Below, piece by piece: positions 32,849-42,096 of a stretch of DNA of 64,000 bases. Both the position numbers and the translations under genes were made by a program. Origin of the DNA: an uncultured Granulosicoccus sp. Lineage in GTDB: Bacteria; Pseudomonadota; Gammaproteobacteria; Granulosicoccales; Granulosicoccaceae. The notes under the pieces were generated by a model, which saw only the letters and a list, made by a program, of their open reading frames with translations, did no database searches and had not been told where the DNA came from. Each line of letters begins with the position of its first letter. The first letter of the stretch is position 1. The DNA lies in the NCBI GenBank assembly GCA_947499955.1, contig CANMQI010000024.1, forward strand, positions 17,177 through 81,176, in the 5' to 3' direction.

Positions 32849-34060
32849 ATGGCTTCACTGATGGCCGCTTACGGTCGCCTGCCTGTCACCATGCAACGCG
32901 GTGCAGGCGCTCGCCTGTGGGATGATCAGGGACGCGAGTATCTCGACGCCCTGGGCGGCATAGCCGTGTGCGCACTGGGCCATGCAGACCCCGCCATCAG
33001 CGATGCCATCGCCGAGCAGGCGCGCGAGCTGATGCACGTCAGCAACCTCTACAACATCCCGCAACAGGAAGCACTGGGCACAGAGCTGTGTCGTGTTGCC
33101 GGCATGGACAAGGCCTTCTTCTGCAACTCCGGGGCAGAAGCCAATGAGGCCTGTATCAAGATCGCTCGATTGCATGGCCACGCAAAAGGCATCGAGACAC
33201 CTACCATTCTGGTGATGGACACAGCCTTTCACGGTCGAACCATTGCCACCATCTCTGCCACCGGCAACCAGAAGATCAAGGCCGGCTTCGGCCCGATGCT
33301 CGATGGCTTCCAGGTCGTGCCGTTCAACGATATCGAGGCCATCAAGGCCGCAGCATCAGGTCGCGAGGATATCGTTGCCATCATGGTGGAACCCATACAG
33401 GGCGAAGGCGGTATCAATATCCCGGATGTCGGCTATCTGAAGGCGCTGCGCGCGCTGTGCGATGAGCACGACTGGCTTCTCATCTGCGATGAAATCCAGT
33501 CGGGCATGGGCCGTACCGGTCACTGGTTTGCCTTTCAGGCCGAGAACATTCATCCGGATGTCATGTCAGTCGCCAAGGCACTGGGCAATGGCATGCCGAT
33601 CGGCGCCTGCCTGGCCCGTGGCGCCGCAGCCGAGCTGATTCAACCTGGCAGCCATGGCACCACCTTTGGTGGCAACCCTATTGCCTGCCGGGTAGGTCTG
33701 ACCGTCCTGCAGGAAATGCAGAGACGCGATCTGGTCACCCGCGCCGGTGAACTGGGTACACATATCCTGAGCGGCTTCAGCAACACCCTGCACAACCAGC
33801 CGGGTATTCGAGACATCCGCGGCCGCGGCATGATGATAGGCATCGAGCTGGACGTCCCCTGCGCCGATCTGGTCAGCAAGGCACTCGACGCCGGCATCCT
33901 GCTGAACGTCACCGCTGGCAATGTCATCCGTCTGCTGCCCCCCTACATACTCTCCGATGCCGAAGCCGACGAACTGGTACGACGCATCAGCGATCTGATC
34001 ATCGACTTTCTGCAACAGTCCGACCTGCCTGCAGGCAGCGACGCCGCTGCCAACGCCTGA
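32849..34060 (+). CDS. argD: Acetylornithine aminotransferase
   Basis: A PLP enzyme of 403 residues that transaminates N-acetylglutamate semialdehyde in arginine synthesis, and often succinyl-diaminopimelate in lysine synthesis. Class-III aminotransferase blocks are clear: FFCNSGAEANEACIKIAR, FHGRTIATISATGN, LLICDEIQSGMGRTG, and the PLP lysine in SVAKALGNGMPIGA. GTTFGGNPIACR is also present. The C-terminus ends in an extended polar tail. argF follows after 13 bp, so the two form an arginine operon. The ATG at 32849 has a good upstream AAAGG. Confidence 0.95.
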   Translation: MASLMAAYGRLPVTMQRGAGARLWDDQGREYLDALGGIAVCALGHADPAISDAIAEQARELMHVSNLYNIPQQEALGTELCRVAGMDKAFFCNSGAEANEACIKIARLHGHAKGIETPTILVMDTAFHGRTIATISATGNQKIKAGFGPMLDGFQVVPFNDIEAIKAAASGREDIVAIMVEPIQGEGGINIPDVGYLKALRALCDEHDWLLICDEIQSGMGRTGHWFAFQAENIHPDVMSVAKALGNGMPIGACLARGAAAELIQPGSHGTTFGGNPIACRVGLTVLQEMQRRDLVTRAGELGTHILSGFSNTLHNQPGIRDIRGRGMMIGIELDVPCADLVSKALDAGILLNVTAGNVIRLLPPYILSDAEADELVRRISDLIIDFLQQSDLPAGSDAAANA

Positions 34061-34073
34061 ATACCTCGACAAC

Positions 34074-34979
34074 ATGCGACACTTTCTGACAGAAAACGAC
34101 CTGACCGCGGACGAATTTCGCGGCATCATCCAGCGCGGCAGTGAACTGCGCAAGCAATGGGAAACTCACTCCTGCGAGGCCACATTGCCACGTCGCGTGC
34201 TGGGCATGATCTTCGAAAAATCATCGACGCGTACTCGCGTCTCCTTCGAAGCGGGCATGACGCAGCTGGGTGGACATGCCATCTACCTGTCACCGGAGGG
34301 CACACAGCTGGGGCGTGGCGAACCACCTGCCGACACCGCCCGGGTGCTCTCACAGATGGTGGATGCCATATCCGTGCGCACCTTCTCGCAGGAGATGTTG
34401 GAACGTTTCGCTGAAATTGCCACGGTACCGGTCATCAACGCCCTGACCGATCTGCTGCACCCCTGCCAGCTGCTGGCCGACATGCAGACCTATCTGGATC
34501 ATCGCGGTGATATCCGCGGCAAGCGTGTTGCCTGGATCGGGGATGGCAACAACATGTGCAACTCCTATCTCAACACAGCAGCCCTGCTCGGCTTTCATCT
34601 GACGTATGCCTGCCCCGACGGCTACGAACCGGACGCCGAGATCCTGGCCAATGCCGGCAATCATGCCAGCCGCGCCACCTCACCCGCTGAGGCCTGCAAG
34701 GACGCCGACCTGGTCGTCACCGACGTCTGGGCCAGCATGGGTCAGGAAGCCGAACAGAAGGCTCGAGAAGCCGCTTTCGAAGGCTATGAAATCACTCGAG
34801 ACATGATGAGCCTGGCGAACGAGGACGCCCTGTTCATGCATTGCCTGCCGGCACATCGAGGCGAGGAAGTGTCTGCCGAGGTCATCGACGGCTCGCAAAG
34901 CGTCGTCTGGGAAGAGGCGGGCAACCGCCTGCATGCTCAGAAAGCCCTGCTCGAATTCCTGTTGCTGCAAGACCAATGA
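34074..34979 (+). CDS. argF: Ornithine carbamoyltransferase
   Basis: A cytoplasmic enzyme of 301 residues that makes citrulline from ornithine and carbamoyl phosphate. The carbamoyl-phosphate site is EKSSTRTRVSFE (about residue 46), with HPCQLLADMQT further on. Ornithine-binding blocks are DVWASMGQE and the family signature FMHCLPAHRGEEV. The length is normal for the anabolic enzyme. It follows argD closely. An unknown gene follows after 40 bp. Confidence 0.96.
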   Translation: MRHFLTENDLTADEFRGIIQRGSELRKQWETHSCEATLPRRVLGMIFEKSSTRTRVSFEAGMTQLGGHAIYLSPEGTQLGRGEPPADTARVLSQMVDAISVRTFSQEMLERFAEIATVPVINALTDLLHPCQLLADMQTYLDHRGDIRGKRVAWIGDGNNMCNSYLNTAALLGFHLTYACPDGYEPDAEILANAGNHASRATSPAEACKDADLVVTDVWASMGQEAEQKAREAAFEGYEITRDMMSLANEDALFMHCLPAHRGEEVSAEVIDGSQSVVWEEAGNRLHAQKALLEFLLLQDQ

Positions 34980-35019
34980 ACCTGCGTCGATACGCGCACA
35001 CCACCAGGCAGAGACTTTC

Positions 35020-35559
35020 ATGAGCATCAAGGATGCCTTCAACGACGATGAATGGTTCCTGCTCAGCGCCATGCCGGGCATGATCGGTGCGGCCATGAGC
35101 AATGCGTCCCCCAGTGGCATCATCGGCACCATCAAGGAGATGAGTGCCGGCATGCGTGCGTCGGTTCACGCTCGCGAGGAACATCCCGACAGCGAACTGA
35201 TCAACGCCCTGTTGAGCAAGGCCGAGAACTGGGATCAGGCTAAGGACAAGGTTGCCGACTACCGGGAACGGGCGCACAAGCGTGTCAGCGAGTCCAATAT
35301 CAGCAACCGTGAAGAACTGCAGGCAATGGCCATAGAGGATTGCCGGGCAGCGACGGCTCTGGTCAACGAACGTTGCAGCGAAAGCGAGGCCCATGCCTAC
35401 AAGCAGTGGACAGTTGACATCGCCCTGGCCGTGGCCGAGGCTGCCAGGGAAGGCAGTATTCTGGGGTTCGGAGGAGAACGTGTCTCTCCCGAAGAGCTCG
35501 ACCTGCTGCACCGTATCGAGGCGACTCTGGGCATTCAGTCCGGCATCCTGTTCGCCTGA
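35020..35559 (+). CDS. Unknown conserved-looking soluble protein downstream of argF
   Basis: I do not recognise this 179-residue protein. It is acidic, mostly helical by composition, with no signal peptide and no convincing membrane span. It opens MSIKDAFNDDEWFLLSAMPG and contains ILGFGGERVSPEELDLLHRI near the C-terminus. I chose the ATG at 35020, which removes a Cys-rich extension that overlaps argF. Same strand and 40-bp spacing suggest it is in the argDF transcript. A hairpin at 35584 closes the operon. A link to arginine metabolism would be speculation. Confidence 0.75.
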   Translation: MSIKDAFNDDEWFLLSAMPGMIGAAMSNASPSGIIGTIKEMSAGMRASVHAREEHPDSELINALLSKAENWDQAKDKVADYRERAHKRVSESNISNREELQAMAIEDCRAATALVNERCSESEAHAYKQWTVDIALAVAEAAREGSILGFGGERVSPEELDLLHRIEATLGIQSGILFA

Positions 35560-35583
35560 TGCCGGACTGATGCCCTCTCGTTC

Positions 35584-35603
35584 CCGACTGATCTCTCAGT
35601 CGG
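35584..35603. terminator. Hairpin between convergent genes
   Basis: A perfect 8-bp inverted repeat, CCGACTGA/TCAGTCGG, with loop TCTC lies 24 bp after the unknown gene and overlaps the stop codon of the convergent patatin gene. Confidence 0.6.
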
Positions 35604-36639
35604 CCTGCCCCTGGAACATGGCTTTCAGATCCACCGTATTGCGCTGACCCACATCATCGTAGTGCCGCTCGAGCCAGGCGGCCGCACTCTGGCGGCCGAT
35701 GTCACGCAGCTTGGTCAGAAAACCCCATTCCGCATTGAGTTTGGACGACGCCCCCAGCGGACGCAGCGCTTCCTGATTCTCGATAATGTGAATGTACTCC
35801 TGCCGGTAGTGGTCCTTGTCCACCTTGCCATCTTCCAGCAGGCGGGCCACGAATTCGATGGAACGCAGCTCCTTCAGCAGGCTGGCATTGAAGGTGATTT
35901 CGCTCACGCGATTCTGAATCTCCATGGGCGTTCTCGGCACGCCCTTGCGTTCGATGGGATTGATCTGCACCACGACGATATCGGCCGAGTCGGTATGGTG
36001 ATGAAAGGGAAACAACACCGGATTGCCCATATACCCACCATCCCAGTACGGCACATCATCGATGAGCACTGCCTGCGACATCTGCGGCAGGCAGGCCGAG
36101 GCCATGACCATGTCAGCCGTCAGGTTCTGACTGTCGAATACCTTCACCCGTCCGGTTTCCACATTGGTCGCCGAGATGTAGAGCTTGATATCCGTACAGC
36201 TCTGCACACAGGAAAAATCGACACAGGACTCCAGTATCTCCTTCAGTGGGTCGATGTTCAGCGGGTTGAACTGGTACGGCGACAGGGTGCGGGTCATGGC
36301 ATCCATGGCCTGATAGCCCCAGGAATTCTCCATGGACCAGTTGCCCACCAGATAGTCCAGAGGAGAGCGTTGAATGGGGCTGTTCCGGGCAGCCTCGCTG
36401 ACCGATCGCCAGAATTCTTCCAGCTTCTGACGCGCCTGCGCCGCGCCTCCATCCACGTAGCCATTGGCAAGCACCACCGCGTTCATGGCGCCAGCCGAGG
36501 TACCGGAAATAGCCGCGATCTCCAGTCGCTCATCAGCCAGTATCTGATCCAGTACGCCCCAGGTAAAAGCGCCGTGTGACCCGCCGCCCTGCAGAGCCAG
36601 GTTGATTCGTTTACGTCCGGCTGACTTGGGTTTGTTCAT
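35596..36639 (-). CDS. Patatin-like phospholipase (RssA/YchK type)
   Basis: A serine lipid acyl-hydrolase of 347 residues with a Ser-Asp dyad. The oxyanion loop is LALQGGGSHGAFTWG (about residue 15), the nucleophile GTSAGAMN (about 45), and the catalytic Asp lies in DGGYMGNPVLFP. There is no signal peptide, so it is probably cytoplasmic or membrane-associated. The ATG at 36639 gives the family start NKPKSAGRKRINLAL; the frame stays open upstream, but that part is not protein-like. It stands alone, divergent from the TfpX-like gene. Confidence 0.92.
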   Translation of the reverse strand: MNKPKSAGRKRINLALQGGGSHGAFTWGVLDQILADERLEIAAISGTSAGAMNAVVLANGYVDGGAAQARQKLEEFWRSVSEAARNSPIQRSPLDYLVGNWSMENSWGYQAMDAMTRTLSPYQFNPLNIDPLKEILESCVDFSCVQSCTDIKLYISATNVETGRVKVFDSQNLTADMVMASACLPQMSQAVLIDDVPYWDGGYMGNPVLFPFHHHTDSADIVVVQINPIERKGVPRTPMEIQNRVSEITFNASLLKELRSIEFVARLLEDGKVDKDHYRQEYIHIIENQEALRPLGASSKLNAEWGFLTKLRDIGRQSAAAWLERHYDDVGQRNTVDLKAMFQGQAD

Positions 36640-36816
36640 GGCTCTCGAGGTTCTTCCTTCATGGTTTGGGGACGGACAACGCGACAAGGATGCAGGGTAT
36701 GAACCGTTGGCGCTACTGTTCCATGGACCACCAGATCTGCTGCGAGGTTTCATGAAGATGGCGTATTCGTTGCTTGGCTGTCCGATGGTTCAACGTATCT
36801 TCGAGGATTCAACGCC

Positions 36817-37656
36817 ATGACACGCTCTTTTCCCTGGCTGAGCATACGCCCGACGAGGGGCGTTGCCTTTGCCATTCATCTGACACTGAGCCTGCTGATC
36901 TTCTCCGCGCTGGTCATCATCATGCTGCTCTACTGGTTTCCCGGCGAGTTGTTCTTTCTCGATGGCGGCTGGCAGGGCCTGAAACTGGTTGCCATGATCG
37001 ATCTGGTGCTGGGTCCCGCACTGACTCTGATTCTGTTCAAACCCGGCAAGCCCAAGCTGATGCTGGACATGTCGCTGATCGCAGTGCTGCAGATCGGGGC
37101 GCTGGCCTATGGCTTCTACACCACTCACCAGCAACGCACGGTGGCGATCGTGTTCGCCGAAAGAGGCTTCAATACCTTGTCGGCCAGTGACAAGCTGGCA
37201 GCCGATCGGCAATTGCAGGCAATGGATGCACAACCAGCCCCCTTGCCACCGGTTTCCCTGCTGCAATTACCCTTGCTGTTGACGCCGGAGCCCGACGACT
37301 ATGGACAATTTCTGGCCGAGATTCTGAATGGTTATCCCGGTCCCCAGGAACGCAGCGATCTGTTCGTGCCGGTGGCACAGCATCACGATGCCATGCAAAA
37401 GGGTGCACTTGACTGGCAGACGCTTGCCGAGCGGGGCGTGGCAGAGGCCGTCCGCACGGCTCTGGACAAGCAGGAACTGCAGGCCGAGCATGTCGAGCTC
37501 TACCCGTTCAAGGCCCGTTATGCCAATGGCATTGCGATCTTTGATCCGTCTACCATGAAGATACTGGATTTCGTGCCGGACGATGCCCCACCGATAGCTG
37601 CGGCGGTGCCGCCGAGCGGCGAGGACAAGGATCGACAATCCAGTCCGGTCAGCTGA
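36817..37656 (+). CDS. TfpX/TfpZ-type type IV pilin accessory protein
   Basis: An inner-membrane protein of 279 residues. The TfpX/TfpZ (FimB) family of pilin assembly accessory proteins normally sits beside a pilin gene. Three hydrophobic segments occupy about residues 17-45, 55-75 and 85-105, and a soluble C-terminal half follows. Family blocks are LYWFPGELFFLDGGWQGL, DLVLGPALTLILFKPGK and the SDLFVPV region. No pilin gene is visible in the window, so this is an orphan copy or serves a distant pilin. A strong terminator follows at 37683. Confidence 0.82.
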   Translation: MTRSFPWLSIRPTRGVAFAIHLTLSLLIFSALVIIMLLYWFPGELFFLDGGWQGLKLVAMIDLVLGPALTLILFKPGKPKLMLDMSLIAVLQIGALAYGFYTTHQQRTVAIVFAERGFNTLSASDKLAADRQLQAMDAQPAPLPPVSLLQLPLLLTPEPDDYGQFLAEILNGYPGPQERSDLFVPVAQHHDAMQKGALDWQTLAERGVAEAVRTALDKQELQAEHVELYPFKARYANGIAIFDPSTMKILDFVPDDAPPIAAAVPPSGEDKDRQSSPVS

Positions 37657-37682
37657 AACCCGTCTGACCCGCACCGTGCGTC

Positions 37683-37723
37683 GTGCCGCGGGGCCCTGTT
37701 GACACCACAGGGCCCCGTGGCAC
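37683..37723. terminator. Strong GC-rich hairpin between convergent genes
   Basis: A 17-bp stem with one G-U pair (GTGCCGCGGGGCCCTGT against ACAGGGCCCCGTGGCAC) and a 7-base loop lies 27 bp after the TfpX-like gene and 53 bp before the end of the outer-membrane barrel gene. It is the strongest hairpin I found in the window and suits bidirectional termination. Confidence 0.75.
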
Positions 37724-37775
37724 TGATTGCATTGTCATCCCCCTCAAGGCCGGGAGAGTCCGCCATGTCCTTGAC

Positions 37776-39311
37776 TTACAGACCGCCGGCGTTGGCCGCA
37801 TCCCGCACTTCCGAGGCGGGCGTGTACTTCAGCGAAAACAACACGGCATTGCTTTCAGCCGATATCGGATCCACCTGCGCTTTCTGGCGACGATAACGAT
37901 AAGCCGCAGCCACGGTCCAGTTACGCGCCGCCTTCCACTCGATCTTGGGCTCGAAGCTGATGAATCGACGTGCAAAGCGATCTTCACTGATGGCGCCCAA
38001 TCGATCAGGCTCATAGGCCCTGGCACGCAAGGCAAAGTTCATGCGTGGAGAGATGATGTGATTGAGAGTACCCGTGAGTTCGTGGGTTTCCACCTGTGTA
38101 CCGGAGCTGCTGGGCTCCACATCCACGGCGAACTTGCCCACATAACGCGTAACACCGGCATCGTAGGTCAGCGAGATACTCGCCAACCAGCCATCACTAT
38201 CGGTCTTCAGTGCATCGATCTCTTCCTGAGGTATGGGATCGTTGCCCTCCGCCACATCGTCGGTGTGCAGCGTATCGGTCAGGTCGGAGGTATTGGTATA
38301 GACACCACCATCGACTGCCAGCAGCAGCGTGGGTGTCAGGGAGCGCTCGATCCCCAGCTTGAAGGTCGCTGTGGTCGAGATCGAATCCCGCCGCGGCTTG
38401 CGCACGATGAAGCGATTATCCGGATCCGGGATGAGCGAATCATTCACATTCGCACGAGGGTCAGGCTCGACCTCTGCCGTGAAACGACTGTAGGACACCT
38501 TTGTCGTCAGAGTCGTTATGGGGGAGTACTTGAAGCGGAACCCCATGTCCAGCTCCGCCTCTTCGAAGTCATCCAGTTCTCCGGTAGGTGAAAACACGAC
38601 ATCTCCCGTATCGTCCGGATTTGCCCTGAGGTCTTCGATTGTCACCTCGTTGTAGGGCAACGGCGAACCCTCGGTGCCGTTGGCCACGAAGGTTCTGATG
38701 TACTGCTGGTAAATAGCGTCCTGAGGACTCGGCAACTCATGATCAACGATCGTGAACGTTGCCTGGGTATCAAAGGCCAGCCGACGTGTCAGATCGTATT
38801 GATAGGAGGGTTCAATGACCACTTCCTGACGGGCCACATTGCTGGACTGTGTCAGATCGAGTCCGGTATCGCTGATCAGGTTATCGACATCGCTCAGATC
38901 GGCTGCAATATCGCGGCTGGGAGTGTCCTGGGTGTAGGTCACCAGCACACCGTAGCGGGCCCGTGCGGTGCGATGTACCGCTTCGGCGGCAGCAATCTGG
39001 TTGGAATCCAGACCTTCATCACCGTTGGCGTTACTGGTCGTCAACAGACCATCGACTCTGACCAGGCCACGGTATGAGGTGGCCTGCGACTCACGGCTGA
39101 GCCCCAATTCACCGACGGCACGGGTGGCACTCAGCGAGCCATCACCTGCCGGGATCAGATAATAGTTATCGTCGAAGCGCTGATCCAGTGAAATCGAAGG
39201 TTCGAAGACCCAGACGTCGGCTGTCGCAGGCAAGGAGACCAGCGAGGCCGTCAGACCCAATATCGTCAAGGAACTGACGGTGTTGTTTCCAGACCTGTTG
39301 AACAGTGCCAT
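37776..39311 (-). CDS. Outer-membrane beta-barrel protein of a polysaccharide-export pair
   Basis: An exported protein of 511 residues. The signal peptide ends near LPATA-DVWVFEP. The rest alternates polar and hydrophobic residues with frequent aromatic-ended strands (for example DDNYYLI, FALRARAYEP, WTVAAAYRYRR), as in outer-membrane barrels. It ends NAGGL without a terminal Phe. It lies 107 bp after a Wza-like export gene on the same strand. Similar unnamed barrels accompany small export proteins in exopolysaccharide loci, so a role in polymer export or secretion is inferred. No glycosyltransferases are nearby. Confidence 0.75.
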   Translation of the reverse strand: MALFNRSGNNTVSSLTILGLTASLVSLPATADVWVFEPSISLDQRFDDNYYLIPAGDGSLSATRAVGELGLSRESQATSYRGLVRVDGLLTTSNANGDEGLDSNQIAAAEAVHRTARARYGVLVTYTQDTPSRDIAADLSDVDNLISDTGLDLTQSSNVARQEVVIEPSYQYDLTRRLAFDTQATFTIVDHELPSPQDAIYQQYIRTFVANGTEGSPLPYNEVTIEDLRANPDDTGDVVFSPTGELDDFEEAELDMGFRFKYSPITTLTTKVSYSRFTAEVEPDPRANVNDSLIPDPDNRFIVRKPRRDSISTTATFKLGIERSLTPTLLLAVDGGVYTNTSDLTDTLHTDDVAEGNDPIPQEEIDALKTDSDGWLASISLTYDAGVTRYVGKFAVDVEPSSSGTQVETHELTGTLNHIISPRMNFALRARAYEPDRLGAISEDRFARRFISFEPKIEWKAARNWTVAAAYRYRRQKAQVDPISAESNAVLFSLKYTPASEVRDAANAGGL

Positions 39312-39418
39312 GCGTGTAATCCCGATGCGTTAGGAAGTCGAATTTCCGGAGACACTCGGTCTCCGGGTTCCACTCAGGCGATGCTATTCCCGTTTCAACC
39401 GAAACAGGCAAACATCGA

Positions 39419-40009
39419 TCAGGGAACGAGGACGACATCTCCACTTTGCAGGATTATATTCTGTTCCAGGCTGCGACCGCGCGATACATCGCGAAAGTCG
39501 AATTCATAGGTCACTTCACGACCGTCCTGACGACGCAGCACCTGGATATTGCGGTTGCTGGCATAAGGCGTGAAACCACCCGCCAGAGTCAGTGCCTGTA
39601 CGACATCGACGTAGCGGCCCAGTGTGAACTGACCAGGCGACTCGACTTCACCCAGTACGAAGACGGTATATCCGGAAATCTTGTCGACCGAGACCGTGAC
39701 CTCGGCATCGGGTACGTAGCGCTGCAGGCGCGAACGGATTTCGTCCTGAACTTCCAGAGGCGTACGACCGGAGACCTGTATGTCACCCGCCAGCGGAAAC
39801 GAGACGCCGCCATCGGGCCGGACGAGGACCTTGCGATCAAGGTCCTCTTCCTTCCAGACGGAGATGTGCAGAACGTCTTCAGGACCGATTCGATATTCCA
39901 GACCATCACCGACCTGGGCGTTGACCAGTGTCGGTAATGCCAGCAGCAGAGACAGCAGCGCACCGGCGAGCAGGGACAAACGGGACTTCATGGAAGGCAT
40001 GGTGGGCAT
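39419..40009 (-). CDS. Polysaccharide export protein, Wza/SLBB family (short form)
   Basis: A 196-residue periplasmic export protein. A signal peptide ends at LVNA-QVG, with no lipobox, unlike lipidated Wza. A Poly_export domain follows (YRIGPEDVLHISVWKEEDL, VRPDGGVSFPLAGDIQV). Then comes one SLBB-like domain (VFVLGEVESPGQFTLGRYV), and the chain ends NIILQSGDVVLVP. Only one SLBB unit is present, so the protein is of the small export type. The ATG at 40009 has AGGAG nine bases upstream. It pairs with the barrel gene downstream. Confidence 0.9.
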   Translation of the reverse strand: MPTMPSMKSRLSLLAGALLSLLLALPTLVNAQVGDGLEYRIGPEDVLHISVWKEEDLDRKVLVRPDGGVSFPLAGDIQVSGRTPLEVQDEIRSRLQRYVPDAEVTVSVDKISGYTVFVLGEVESPGQFTLGRYVDVVQALTLAGGFTPYASNRNIQVLRRQDGREVTYEFDFRDVSRGRSLEQNIILQSGDVVLVP

Positions 40010-40129
40010 TGCGAGGAGCTCCTGAGAGTTGACAGGCACCGTGGGCCACCAGGCCCACTCATCTGTCTGAGATTCAATGCCGAGCAGTATAGCCGATCAA
40101 TCAGAACTGCAAGTGAGAGCGGTGGCACC

Positions 40130-41959
40130 TTACTGCATGATCTTTGTGGCCGTACCGATGACCTCATCACGCAAAGTCATGTTGTCGTACATGGTCCGGA
40201 ACATGTCGATCTGATCGACCCGATCGCCCTGAGTCCACAATTTCTGCAGATGACCATAGCTGAGCGGCTGATAGCGTAGCTCGGCATAGACAGTGAATAC
40301 CTCGTTGGTGCCGACGGGTACGCGATAGCCCACGGTATCCTCGCCATTGTTGAAATTTCCGTCCGTCAATGCCCCGCCGAAGACACCAAAGGTGTCCAGC
40401 AGATTGTCATTGTTCAGGATCGCCCCCTTGTCCATACCAGACGGTGTCAGACGGTTGTCCTTCAGATAAAAGCTGCTGGCAAGCAGTGAATGCGTGCGCT
40501 CGCCATCGGAATTGCCTGTAATGGCCTGGTAGACCTGAACCTGTGTCTCCGAGGTAATCAGCTCATGATGCGGCTCCCAGGTTGACGAATTCACATCCTC
40601 GGCAACACCCACGATACTGCCATCGGGACGGATGCGACCACTCTCGAAAACCACCTGCTCACTGCTGTCCAGCACTTGTACATGCAGATAGACACGCCGC
40701 GAATGATAGCCCGTGGGCAGTCGATGTCCTGCCAGGTTCCTGACCTTCACATCGAAGCTCAATTGGCCATCAATGACACCGCTGCCGCTGATTGTCAACT
40801 CGGCCGAAGTTTTCAGAAATTCACGATTACGCAGGATGGATTCGTCGAAATCCAGTCCCGGCTTGATGCCCAGCTCATCACTGTTGTCCCTCAGCATGGT
40901 CTGCATCACCGTATTGGCACCCAGAAAGGTGTGCTCGGAGAAGTCCGGCCGCGTGCCCGGCGCTCCCTGCCCGATGATCACTTCCTGCTCCAGCTTCGGC
41001 ATGTGGCAACTCTGGCAAGTGGCTTCCTGTGGTCCGCCGGTTGCAAAATCACTGTTCTGCCATTCGGTGAAAATGGCCTGCTCGGCGAACAGCACATCAT
41101 CCAGCGGCACACCGTCCTGCGTGATGGCATGCACGTTCAGGTTATGACAGGTTGCACAGCTCTCGGACGTACTGATGTGCAAACCCTGCTGGGCCAGATA
41201 CCCTGCCTGCTGGCGCATGTAGCTGACCTCGGGATCGGCATACTGACCATAGGCCGGTCGATCCTTCTCGTCCCCGGTAGGCGAACCGAGAATCGTGTAA
41301 CCGCCCGACATGCTCTCTTCGGTTCCCAGGTTGGTGCCGTCCATCTGATGGCACAGCGAGCAACTGATCCCATCCATGGCATGGTTGAACACGTCATTGG
41401 TTTCATCCATGGAATACAAGCCCGGGTTGATCACCGTATCACCGGCCTCCGACAGCTGATCGAACAGGCGCAGATCCAGTCCTTCCTTTTCCGTCATGTC
41501 ATAGGCCAGAGGCGCATGGCAGACAATGCACTCGTCGTTGATTTCTTCTTCCAGATGCGGAAAATTGTCCAGCTCGGAGGCCACGACGGCATGCCAGTAA
41601 GGGTCGCGGGTCGCATTGGCCATCATGCTGGTCTCCCAGGCAGTGCCGATCGACACATTGCGGGTAACACCGGGCACCGGCGTCTGGATTTCCATTTCAG
41701 GATCGGTATGACACGACGCACAGGAATCGCTACCCGAGTGATGCTCGCCTTCAAAGCTGGCATCGGAACGGGCCAGTGACGGCAGAGTCCCTCTGGGCTC
41801 CGGCACCACATCCTTGTCGATGATGACGATATCGCCGCCGTCATCGCCACTACCACTGTCGCTGTCCCCGCCGCTACCGCCGCAGGCACTGAGCAAGCTC
41901 ACGAGTAGCAGCGCCATGGTGTTTTGCCAGGTTTTCGACACGGTTTTTTCGATATCCAT
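40130..41959 (-). CDS. Pentaheme c-type cytochrome lipoprotein
   Basis: A 609-residue exported electron carrier. The lipobox LLSAC puts the lipidated Cys at residue 26, followed by a long Gly/Ser/Asp tether. Five CxxCH heme sites are visible: CASCH (80-84), CIVCH, CSLCH, CATCH and CQSCH, all in the first 320 residues. The C-terminal half has the block AGHRLPTGYHSRRVYLHV found in many multiheme cytochrome c family proteins. The ATG at 41959 has AAGAG six bases upstream. It follows the beta-propeller gene, and the two may work together in periplasmic or cell-surface oxidation. The substrate is unknown. Confidence 0.9.
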   Translation of the reverse strand: MDIEKTVSKTWQNTMALLLVSLLSACGGSGGDSDSGSGDDGGDIVIIDKDVVPEPRGTLPSLARSDASFEGEHHSGSDSCASCHTDPEMEIQTPVPGVTRNVSIGTAWETSMMANATRDPYWHAVVASELDNFPHLEEEINDECIVCHAPLAYDMTEKEGLDLRLFDQLSEAGDTVINPGLYSMDETNDVFNHAMDGISCSLCHQMDGTNLGTEESMSGGYTILGSPTGDEKDRPAYGQYADPEVSYMRQQAGYLAQQGLHISTSESCATCHNLNVHAITQDGVPLDDVLFAEQAIFTEWQNSDFATGGPQEATCQSCHMPKLEQEVIIGQGAPGTRPDFSEHTFLGANTVMQTMLRDNSDELGIKPGLDFDESILRNREFLKTSAELTISGSGVIDGQLSFDVKVRNLAGHRLPTGYHSRRVYLHVQVLDSSEQVVFESGRIRPDGSIVGVAEDVNSSTWEPHHELITSETQVQVYQAITGNSDGERTHSLLASSFYLKDNRLTPSGMDKGAILNNDNLLDTFGVFGGALTDGNFNNGEDTVGYRVPVGTNEVFTVYAELRYQPLSYGHLQKLWTQGDRVDQIDMFRTMYDNMTLRDEVIGTATKIMQ

Positions 41960-42096
41960 AAATAACTCTTGATGACAATCACGACTCCGACACGTGCATG
42001 GCCGGAGCATCCAGGGAGAACAACCCTGCTATGCGCAAGGCTTCTGCTTGTTTACAGGCCCTGTTAGCGGCAAAGGCTGCACGGGTATTGAATGAC

